Origin: Alphaproteobacteria bacterium
GTDB lineage: Bacteria; Pseudomonadota; Alphaproteobacteria; UBA6615
Assembly (NCBI GenBank): GCA_013003285.1
Contig: JABDJY010000358.1
Coordinates: 1-14,005, forward strand
Direction: 5' to 3'
Length of the DNA stretch: 14,005 nt
Positions 1-6,049 of the stretch are shown here, piece by piece. The notes beneath the pieces were generated by a model. The model was not told where the DNA came from. It searched no databases and worked only from the letters and a program-made list of their open reading frames with translations. Within the stretch, counting starts at the first letter, position 1; each line of letters opens with the position of its first letter. The translations under genes were made by a program, and so were the position numbers.

Positions 1-342
1 CGCATTGAACCGCACCACCCTGCCGCCACCATCTTCCGCTATGCCGAAATTCCACCCGACGAGGTGTGGATGGGATCGGACCTCGGCGAAGCCTTCAACA
101 AAATGGGCAGCGACGACGCCCATGACGCCGATGCCGACACCGCCTTCATGCACGAGACCCAGACCACCGACTACGCCATCGTTCTCGAAGGCGAAATGTG
201 GGCCGTAATGGAGGAGGGCGAGACCCTGCTCAAGGCCAACGACGTGCTAATCCAGCGCGGCACCAACCACGCCTGGTCGAACCGCTCGGGCAAACCGGCC
301 CTCATGCTGTTCGTGCTGATCGGGGCGAAACCGCGGAATTAG
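1..342 (+). CDS. Cupin-domain protein, 3' part
   Basis: This is the C-terminal 113 residues of a gene that begins before the window; the frame is open from base 1 to a TAG at 340-342. The visible part is a small beta-barrel cupin. A stretch reading MHETQTTDYAIVLEGE carries a His and a Glu in the places of cupin motif 1, and GTNHAW carries the His of motif 2, so a mononuclear metal site is plausible. Sequences of this type occur as stand-alone cupins of unassigned function, often near aromatic or carboxylic-acid degradation genes. Nothing here defines the substrate. The next gene starts 57 bases downstream on the same strand with its own Shine-Dalgarno sequence, so shared transcription is possible but not shown. 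The family call is firm and the function unknown. Confidence 0.8.
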   Translation, partial: RIEPHHPAATIFRYAEIPPDEVWMGSDLGEAFNKMGSDDAHDADADTAFMHETQTTDYAIVLEGEMWAVMEEGETLLKANDVLIQRGTNHAWSNRSGKPALMLFVLIGAKPRN

Positions 343-399
343 GGGCGATACTCAAACAACGAGCCTCTGATAGGCGGCTGATCAAGGATCGTTGATGTC

Positions 400-1098
400 A
401 TGAAAATTGAGTCCAAACCGTCGCTGGGAATTGTCATCCCGGCGCTCAATGCGGCTCCCGCGATTGGCGACACGTTGGAGTCCCTGCGCGTCGCGGGTGA
501 GATCTTCGACCTCGATGTGCTGGTGGTCGATGGCGGTTCGGCCGACGATACGGTCGCTATATCCCGGACACATGGCGCGCGGATTATATCGGCGGCGCCG
601 GGACGGGGCGGGCAGATGGCAGCCGGCGCGGCGTCGGTGGCGGGCGACTGGTTGTTGTTTCTTCACGCCGATACGCGGCTGGAGGGCGATTGGATTACCG
701 CGATCGCCGACTTCGTGCGCGCGCCGGAGAATGGAGAACGTGCCGGTTATTTTCACCTGGTCTTCGACGATGATGCGCCGGCGGCGCGGCGGCTCGAGCG
801 CATCGCCGCCTGGCGGGCGCGCGTGTTTGGCCTGCCCTATGGCGATCAGGGCCTGCTGCTGTCGCGCGGGTTCTACGATCGGCTCGGCGGCTATCGGACC
901 CTGGTGTTGATGGAGGATGTGGATCTGGTGCGCCGCATCGGCCGGCAGCGGCTGGCGGCGCTGCCTGCGTCGGCGCGCACATCGGCCGAACGCTATCGCC
1001 GTAGCGGCTATCTTCGGCGGTCGGCGCGTAACGTTTTCTGTCTGGCGCTATATTATCTCGGCGTCCCGCCGCGCGCCCTACGCCGCCTCTATGGGTAA
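400..1098 (+). CDS. GT-A family transferase, TIGR04283 type (rSAM/selenodomain-associated transferase 2)
   Basis: A 232-residue GT2-like transferase. The GT-A nucleotide-binding fold is marked by IVIPALNAAP (residues 11-20), VVDGGSADDT (42-51) and the metal-binding DxD equivalent in LFLHADTRL (86-94). These are followed by GDQGLLLSR (148-156) and the acidic MEDVDL (171-176). Members of this family are annotated as 'TIGR04283 family arsenosugar biosynthesis glycosyltransferase', named for their co-occurrence with the radical SAM/Cys-rich ArsS protein. Direct biochemical proof for most members is lacking. The ATG at 400 is chosen because AAGGA lies about 11 bases upstream and the N terminus then starts just before the first beta strand. 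The gene overlaps the next by 8 bases (1091-1098), pairing it with the second transferase as in many genomes. No signal peptide is seen, so it probably acts in the cytoplasm. Confidence 0.88.
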   Translation: MKIESKPSLGIVIPALNAAPAIGDTLESLRVAGEIFDLDVLVVDGGSADDTVAISRTHGARIISAAPGRGGQMAAGAASVAGDWLLFLHADTRLEGDWITAIADFVRAPENGERAGYFHLVFDDDAPAARRLERIAAWRARVFGLPYGDQGLLLSRGFYDRLGGYRTLVLMEDVDLVRRIGRQRLAALPASARTSAERYRRSGYLRRSARNVFCLALYYLGVPPRALRRLYG

Positions 1099-1729
1099 GC
1101 CGATGCTGCCGCAACATCTCGTCCTGTTCGCCCGCTGCCCGCAATTGGGCGCCGTGAAACGCCGGTTGGCCGCCGATATCGGCGCTGTCGGCGCCCATAA
1201 ATTCTATCGGCAAACCCTGCGCGACGTCGCCTGGCGGCTGGGCCGCGACCGGCGTTGGAAAACCTGGCTCGCCGTGACCCCCGATAGCGCCGCCGGGGCT
1301 TCAGGTGTCTGGCCGGTACCGCCGGGCACGCCGATCATCGGCCAGGGCACAGGCGATCTGGGCGCGCGCATGGCGCGGCCTTTTCATATGCTGCCGCCGG
1401 GTCCCGTGGTGATCGTGGGCAGCGACATTCCCGACATCGAGGCCGCCGATATCGCCGCCGCCTTTCGCGCCTTGGGTGATCATGACATGGTCTTCGGACC
1501 CGCCGCCGATGGCGGCTACTGGCTGGTCGGTGCGCGGCGGCGGCCAGTGGTGCCGCAAAACCTGTTCGCCAATGTGCGCTGGTCGAGCGCCCATGCGCTC
1601 GCCGATACCTTAGCGAATTTGGGCCCCAAAGTTCGGGTCGCCATGGTCGAGGAGCGCTCGGACGTGGACGATGGCGCAGCCTGGCGGCGCTGGCAAATTC
1701 GCAAACTTGCTGCAAAGATAACGCGGTAA
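1091..1729 (+). CDS. TIGR04282-type nucleotidyl/glycosyl transferase (DUF2064, CofC-like)
   Basis: A 212-residue protein of the DUF2064/TIGR04282 family ('rSAM/selenodomain-associated transferase 1'), related to the CofC/MobA nucleotidyltransferase fold. Visible motifs are LFARCPQLGAVKRRL at the N terminus (the family usually shows KTRL, here KRRL), QGTGDLGARM, GSDIPDI and GPAADGGYWLVG, which together form the nucleotide- and metal-binding pocket. The ATG at 1091 lies inside the end of the preceding gene. There is no clear Shine-Dalgarno sequence, so translational coupling is likely; an alternative ATG at 1103 would remove four residues. The frame is open further upstream, but that stretch overlaps the transferase gene and has no family similarity. 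The pair normally accompanies ArsS-type radical SAM genes. Here a different radical SAM gene follows 99 bases downstream. The family is firm and the substrate unknown. Confidence 0.86.
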   Translation: MGKPMLPQHLVLFARCPQLGAVKRRLAADIGAVGAHKFYRQTLRDVAWRLGRDRRWKTWLAVTPDSAAGASGVWPVPPGTPIIGQGTGDLGARMARPFHMLPPGPVVIVGSDIPDIEAADIAAAFRALGDHDMVFGPAADGGYWLVGARRRPVVPQNLFANVRWSSAHALADTLANLGPKVRVAMVEERSDVDDGAAWRRWQIRKLAAKITR

Positions 1730-1755
1730 AGATAACAATGCCGTGACGTTACCGC
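1714..1755. repeat. Direct and inverted short repeats before the radical SAM gene
   Basis: AAAGATAAC occurs twice in the same orientation (1714-1722 and 1728-1736), around the stop codon of the preceding gene. GCGGTAA (1723-1729) is matched by its reverse complement TTACCGC (1749-1755), 19 bases away. This could be a regulator site for the radical SAM operon, but short repeats like this also arise by chance. No U-tract follows, so it does not look like a terminator. Confidence 0.3.
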
Positions 1756-1828
1756 AGATGGGTATGCGCGCGGGGGCAAGCCGTTACAATCGCCGGCCCA
1801 GCCGAACAGCCATTGTTAAGGGAACAAA

Positions 1829-2887
1829 ATGGAATCGATCTACTACGTCATGACATGGCTGTGCCATCGCAAATGCGTGCATTGCTATGACGACCGGTTC
1901 CGCCCCTATGTGCGCGGCGCGCTGGACAAGGTGGTCACGGAATCGGCCACCAACGCGTCACGCATCGTCGCCAATCTGCCCGATACAATGCTGTACCAGG
2001 ATTTGGAAAAACCCAATGGCGATGGCAGCTATCCCGAGCGCCCGGGCCGTATCATCCTGGCCGGCGGCGAAGTGTTGCTCGATCCCATCCGCGAGGCGGT
2101 GCTCTATCCGACGATCGAGCAGATCGTCGCGAAATATAAGGATACCGGCGGGGTTCGCGTGGTGGTGCAGACCACCGGCGACCGGCTGACCCGGAAAATC
2201 CTTGATGAATTGCTCGCCCGCGGCATCTGGCGGGTCGTGGTATCGGGCATGGACGATTTTCATGTCGGCCATGAGGGCGGCAAACGCGATCCGATGATCG
2301 TGGAATTGGAAGAGATGTTCGCCGCTGCCGGCATGAAACCGTCGGGCCGACGCGCCGACGATACCGAATGGATCGAAGAGGAAGGCCAGATTTATTCGAT
2401 CATGGGCGCCGAACCGGGCTCGTGGATCGGCGAGCTATGGCCGCGCGGCCGGGCCTGGGCCAACGAGTTGTCGACCGCCGACATCAACACCAATTTCTGC
2501 AGCCGCTGGTCGGGCGGGCTGAACTTTCTCAACCATGGCTATTCGGGGTCGGAGATATCGATTGAGCCGAACGGCGATATTTTCCCCTGCTGTCTGAAGA
2601 CCAAGGCCGCGGTGGGCAATCTGACGGAAGAAAAACTGACCGATATCCTGGACAGTCTGGCCGGCCATCCGGTGTTCGAGGCCATCAATAGCGGCCGGCC
2701 CGAACGCATGGGGCTGACCCATGGCTGGGATGTGGAACGGTTTTTAGCGGAATCGGAAACCGAGACCCCGTCCGGCAAGCCGTATCGCAACCTGTGTATC
2801 GGCTGCGACCGTTTTCACGAGAAGGTGCTGGGCCCGGTGATCGAAGAGCTCAAGCAGCAGCGCAGTGCACGGCGCGCCGCAGCCTAG
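1829..2887 (+). CDS. Radical SAM protein with C-terminal auxiliary-cluster cysteines
   Basis: A 352-residue radical SAM enzyme. The cluster motif CxxxCxxC is C12-C16-C19 (LCHRKCVHCY). The SAM-binding GGE motif follows at 79-81 (LAGGEVLLDP), and the beta strands VVVQTTGD and VVVSGMDD fit the partial TIM barrel. The C-terminal part has C224, C254 and C255 (in NGDIFPCC, typical of SPASM/twitch domains), and C323 and C326 (CIGC). These are enough to ligate one auxiliary iron-sulfur cluster, fewer than the seven of a full SPASM domain. The start at 1829 follows AAGGGA closely. The next gene overlaps its end by 23 bases. It is not the usual ArsS (radical SAM/Cys-rich, DUF3641) partner of the two upstream transferases, because it lacks that arrangement. 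No precursor peptide or RRE domain is seen nearby, so a small-molecule substrate is more likely than a peptide. Its reaction is unknown. Confidence 0.85.
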   Translation: MESIYYVMTWLCHRKCVHCYDDRFRPYVRGALDKVVTESATNASRIVANLPDTMLYQDLEKPNGDGSYPERPGRIILAGGEVLLDPIREAVLYPTIEQIVAKYKDTGGVRVVVQTTGDRLTRKILDELLARGIWRVVVSGMDDFHVGHEGGKRDPMIVELEEMFAAAGMKPSGRRADDTEWIEEEGQIYSIMGAEPGSWIGELWPRGRAWANELSTADINTNFCSRWSGGLNFLNHGYSGSEISIEPNGDIFPCCLKTKAAVGNLTEEKLTDILDSLAGHPVFEAINSGRPERMGLTHGWDVERFLAESETETPSGKPYRNLCIGCDRFHEKVLGPVIEELKQQRSARRAAA

Positions 2888-3995
2888 CCTACCGCCCCTG
2901 GCGATCGAGGATCTGCTGGCCAGGCTCGCCCACGTATTGTCCGGATTGGGCGATTTCGGCGATGTGTCCGTCGATGATCTGGAGCCCCTGCCGACCACCG
3001 GCCTGGCGCACGATCATGTGCGCCTGCGTGGCCGTAATCTGCTGGCGCGGGTCCCCAAGCAGAGCCAGATGGCGCTGGATGCGGAAGCGAACCTGATTTA
3101 CCAGACCGCCTGCTTCACCCGCGCCACCCCGAGCGACCATACGCCGCGCCTGCATGCGGTGCTGCCCACCTGCGATGAATTACCCATGGGGGCGCTGATC
3201 GTCGATGAGATCGCGGGCGCCGCCCTGCCCCTGCCCGATCATATCGACGCCCTGGCGCAATCCCTGGCGGCGCTCCACACCCTGCCCGTCCCCGACGACG
3301 ACGGGCGCGCGCCGCTGAAAAACCCACAAAATGCGCTGGCCGATACCTTCGGTGAGGTGCTGGAGCAATCGGCCTTTATCGGCGCCGCCGGCCTCGATTA
3401 CGACGCGGAATACCAGATCCGCGAAGAGCTGATGGCCGCCGGTAACCTGCTGTCGCGGCCCGACAAGCCGGCGGTCTCCCTGATCGCCTTCGACGCCCAC
3501 CCGGGGAATTTTCTGCTGGCGCCCGATGGGCGTGCAATCCTGGTCGACCTTGAAAAGGCCCGCTACGGCATCGCCGCCTTCGACCTGGCCCATGCAACGC
3601 TCTACACCTCGACCACCTGGGACGTGGCCACCTATGCCGAGCTGACCCCGGACCAAGTCGCCGATTTCTACGCGACCTGGCTGTCAGCGGTCTCCGACCC
3701 GCTAGCCGAAAGTGTGAGACCGTGGCTGCTCGATTTGCGCCGCATGATGTGGTTATGGTCGGTAACCTGGTGCGCCAAATGGCGGGTCCGGTCACAGGCC
3801 GTCGCCCAGGCGAAACATCACCATGATGGCGGTTCGACAGAGGATTGGTCGTCGGAACTGTCCGATCCGGCGTTGGTCACCCATGTCGCCGACCGGGTGG
3901 ACCATTATCTCGATCCGGCGACCATCGAACGAGTGCGCGATGACTGGTGTAGCGATAACGCGATGACTGCCCTGCTGGGCGATAACACGGATTAG
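2865..3995 (+). CDS. APH/choline-kinase-fold phosphotransferase
   Basis: A 376-residue protein of the aminoglycoside phosphotransferase/choline kinase superfamily. The catalytic loop is AFDAHPGNFLL (208-218), with catalytic Asp210 and metal ligand Asn215. The next metal-binding motif is ILVDLEKARYG (225-235) with Asp228. The histidine usually found two places before the catalytic aspartate (HGDxHPGN) is alanine here, while the rest of the loop is intact. ELPMGALIVDEIAG (105-118) fits the hinge between the two lobes. The start is GTG at 2865, giving a 23-base overlap with the radical SAM gene and implying translational coupling. The family phosphorylates hydroxyl groups of small molecules (amines, sugars, homoserine, methylthioribose). 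Given its neighbours it may phosphorylate the substrate or product of the radical SAM enzyme; this is inference. It is unlikely to be an antibiotic-resistance gene. Confidence 0.82.
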   Translation: MHGAPQPSLPPLAIEDLLARLAHVLSGLGDFGDVSVDDLEPLPTTGLAHDHVRLRGRNLLARVPKQSQMALDAEANLIYQTACFTRATPSDHTPRLHAVLPTCDELPMGALIVDEIAGAALPLPDHIDALAQSLAALHTLPVPDDDGRAPLKNPQNALADTFGEVLEQSAFIGAAGLDYDAEYQIREELMAAGNLLSRPDKPAVSLIAFDAHPGNFLLAPDGRAILVDLEKARYGIAAFDLAHATLYTSTTWDVATYAELTPDQVADFYATWLSAVSDPLAESVRPWLLDLRRMMWLWSVTWCAKWRVRSQAVAQAKHHHDGGSTEDWSSELSDPALVTHVADRVDHYLDPATIERVRDDWCSDNAMTALLGDNTD

Positions 3996-4029
3996 GCCTG
4001 GTTTACGGGTCTGTTCGAAGGAGAAGAAG

Positions 4030-5238
4030 ATGCGAGCGCTTGGTTTTTTGACCCTGTTCCTCACCATGGCAATTTTTGCCTCCAGTCCCATGGCTCAGGC
4101 CGACACCTGGGTGGAAACCGTCACCAAGGCGCGCGGCCAGACCGTGTTCTGGAACGCCTGGGCCGGTGACGAGCGTATCAACGCCTATATCGAATGGGCC
4201 GGCGAACAGGTCAAGAATCGCTACGGTGTGGCGGTGCAGCACGTCAAATTATCGGATACCGCGGAAGCGGTGTCGCGGGTGGTGGCGGAAAAAGCCGCCG
4301 GGCGAACCGAGGGCGGCTCGGTCGATCTCATCTGGATCAACGGCGAAAACTTCGCCGCCATGAAGCGCAACGATCTGCTGTTCGGCCCCTGGACGGCGAA
4401 CGCGCCCAACTATCAATTTGTTGATACTATCGGCAAGAAGACCACCACCATCGACTTCACCGTTCCCGTCGATGGGCTTGAAGCACCCTGGGGCATGGCG
4501 CAGTTCGTCTTCATGTATGACAGCAATTCGCTGCCCACCCCCCCGACATCGATCAAGGGGTTGCTCAATTGGGCGAAGGAAAACGAGGGGCGGTTCACCT
4601 ATCCGCAGCCGCCCAACTTCATCGGCACCACTTTCCTGAAGCAGGCGTTGCTCGGGCTGATCGAAGACCCGGCCGTCCTGCAGAAAGAGGTCGACCCGGC
4701 AAAATTCGACGCCATGACCAAGCCCCTCTGGCAGTATCTCGACGCGCTGCATCCGGTGATGTGGCGCTCGGGCAAAGTGTTCCCCCAGAACGGCCCGGCC
4801 CAGCATCGTCTGCTCGACGATGGCGAGGTCGATATCGCGCTGTCGTTTCAACCGTCGGAGGCCTCGAGCCTGATCGCCCGAGGCGCCTTGCCGGAAAGCG
4901 TGCGGACCTTCGTGCTGAAGGGCGGCACCGTCGGCAATACCAGTTTCCTGGCCATCCCGTTCAACGCCAAGGCCCGCGACGGGGCCATGGTGCTGGCCAA
5001 TTTCCTCATGTCGTCGGAGGCCCAGGCCCGCAAGCAGAACCCGGAATTCTGGGGCAGCGGCACGGTGCTGGCCATGGACAAGCTGCCGATCACCGAGCAA
5101 AACCGCTTCGGTAATCTGAAGCTCGGCGTCGCAACCCTATCGCCCAAAGAGCTCGGCCCCACCTTGCTGGAGCCGCACACATCGTGGGTGACCGCGCTCG
5201 AGGAAGCCTGGGCCGCGCGCTACGCCGCCGGAAAGTAG
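4030..5238 (+). CDS. ABC transporter substrate-binding protein, YnjB type
   Basis: A 402-residue periplasmic solute-binding protein. Residues 1-24 are a signal peptide ending AQA before DTW, with no lipobox cysteine. The mature N terminus, RGQTVFWNAWAGDERINAYI (35-54), matches the style of the COG4134/YnjB family, a relative of iron- and thiamine-type binding proteins. The Shine-Dalgarno AAGGAG lies about 7 bases before the ATG, 34 bases after the kinase gene. In Enterobacteria ynjB is followed by a double-domain permease (ynjC) and an ATPase (ynjD). Here a TauE/SafE gene separates it from the permease and the ATPase is absent. The ligand of YnjB-type proteins is not established. Presence in the same run as radical SAM and transferase genes suggests uptake of a precursor of that pathway; this is inference. 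Confidence 0.85.
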   Translation: MRALGFLTLFLTMAIFASSPMAQADTWVETVTKARGQTVFWNAWAGDERINAYIEWAGEQVKNRYGVAVQHVKLSDTAEAVSRVVAEKAAGRTEGGSVDLIWINGENFAAMKRNDLLFGPWTANAPNYQFVDTIGKKTTTIDFTVPVDGLEAPWGMAQFVFMYDSNSLPTPPTSIKGLLNWAKENEGRFTYPQPPNFIGTTFLKQALLGLIEDPAVLQKEVDPAKFDAMTKPLWQYLDALHPVMWRSGKVFPQNGPAQHRLLDDGEVDIALSFQPSEASSLIARGALPESVRTFVLKGGTVGNTSFLAIPFNAKARDGAMVLANFLMSSEAQARKQNPEFWGSGTVLAMDKLPITEQNRFGNLKLGVATLSPKELGPTLLEPHTSWVTALEEAWAARYAAGK

Positions 5239-5254
5239 GCGCCGGAAAACAGGC
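5227..5254 (+). repeat. Abutting 14-base tandem duplication over a stop codon
   Basis: Bases 5227-5240 and 5241-5254 are two adjoining copies of a 14-base unit (GCCGGAAAGTAGGC and GCCGGAAAACAGGC), identical at 12 positions. The TAG stop of the binding-protein gene (5236-5238) sits in the first copy. It looks like a small slippage duplication, with no function I can assign. Confidence 0.5.
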
Positions 5255-5274
5255 GATCACGGTGGCTCCCTGCG

Positions 5275-5294
5275 CTAGCATGCGGCCATGCTAG
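5275..5294 (+). promoter_or_regulatory. Hairpin enclosing the start codon of the TauE/SafE gene
   Basis: CTAGCATG (5275-5282) and CATGCTAG (5287-5294) are perfect 8-base inverted repeats with a 4-base loop (CGGC). The ATG of the downstream gene (5288-5290) lies inside the right arm. There is no convincing Shine-Dalgarno sequence before it. TAGCAT (5276-5281) could also be read as a -10 element placed for a leaderless transcript, but no good -35 is visible. It may be a translation-limiting hairpin or a protein-binding palindrome. Confidence 0.45.
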
Positions 5295-6046
5295 GCTCGT
5301 CTTTTGCAGCACCCGAACTGGCCCTCATCGCCGCCGTGTTCCTGATTGCCGGCGGGGTTAAGGGTGTCGTCGGCCTGGGGCTGCCCACGGTGGCCATCGG
5401 CCTGCTGACCGCGCTGATCGGAATTTCTGAAGGCATCGTGCTAATGGTGATCCCGTCATTGGTCACCAACATCTGGCAGGCGCTCGCCGGTGGTGCATTG
5501 GTAACCATCATCCGGCGGGTTTGGGGGTTACTTTTAACAATATTCATTGGCGCGTGGATCGGCGTGAAGTTGTTCGGCCGCACCGACGCCACCCTGCTGA
5601 CCGCTTTGCTTGGCATCATGCTGTGCGCCTATGCGCTGTTCGGCCTGACATCGCCCAAGCTGCCGTCGCCGGGCCGCCACGAGGGCTGGTTAGCGCCGGT
5701 CTTGGGAACCATCAACGGCACCCTGACCGGCTTGACCGGTACCTTCTTCATGCCCGCCATCCCCTATTTCCAGGCGCTGCGCTTCCCCCGCGATACCATG
5801 GTGCAGGCCATGGGCGTGCTGTTCCTGACCTCGACCACGGCGCTCGCCGTCGCCTTGGCCGGCCATGGGCGACTGTCTGCGGACATCGGCGCGGTGTCCG
5901 CCCTCGCCACCCTGCCCGCCCTGCTCGGCATGGTGCTGGGCGCCCGCCTGCGCCGCCGGTTATCCGAACAGCGGTTCCAGCAGGCCCTGTTCATCTCACT
6001 GCTGTTGCTCGGCCTCTTTATCGCCACGCGCGCGCTGGTACCGTGA
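5288..6046 (+). CDS. TauE/SafE (TSUP) family membrane transporter
   Basis: A 252-residue, strongly hydrophobic protein with about eight predicted membrane segments. The N-terminal signature GGVKGVVGLGLPTVAIG (22-38) is that of the TSUP family ('sulfite exporter TauE/SafE'). A related stretch near residues 137-163 (NGTLTGLTGTFFMPAIPY) marks the second half of the internally duplicated fold. Family members move sulfite, sulfoacetate, organosulfur compounds or other small anions across the inner membrane, and substrates cannot be assigned from sequence. The gene sits between the binding protein (49 bases upstream) and the ABC permease (3 bases downstream), an unusual insertion into a ynjBC-type pair. 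The start codon is inside a perfect hairpin and lacks a clear ribosome-binding site. The family call is firm. Confidence 0.86.
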   Translation: MLGSSFAAPELALIAAVFLIAGGVKGVVGLGLPTVAIGLLTALIGISEGIVLMVIPSLVTNIWQALAGGALVTIIRRVWGLLLTIFIGAWIGVKLFGRTDATLLTALLGIMLCAYALFGLTSPKLPSPGRHEGWLAPVLGTINGTLTGLTGTFFMPAIPYFQALRFPRDTMVQAMGVLFLTSTTALAVALAGHGRLSADIGAVSALATLPALLGMVLGARLRRRLSEQRFQQALFISLLLLGLFIATRALVP

Positions 6047-6049
6047 TCC

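Noticed and set aside
382..756. Open frame on the minus strand inside the first transferase
   Set aside because: It lies opposite a gene with full family motifs; its composition is that of an antisense shadow in high-GC DNA.
1758..1853. A 31-codon open frame before and across the start of the radical SAM gene, considered as a precursor peptide
   Set aside because: It has no clear ribosome-binding site, overlaps the real start, and is arginine-rich in the way GC-rich shadow frames are, with no leader/core pattern.
2865..3995. Aminoglycoside-resistance gene
   Set aside because: Only the general kinase fold is shared; the context is metabolic, the gene is coupled to a radical SAM enzyme, and there is no sign of a resistance cassette or mobile element.
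4249..5100. A 283-codon open frame on the minus strand inside the binding protein
   Set aside because: Shadow of a secreted protein with signal peptide and family motifs on the other strand; no motif of its own.
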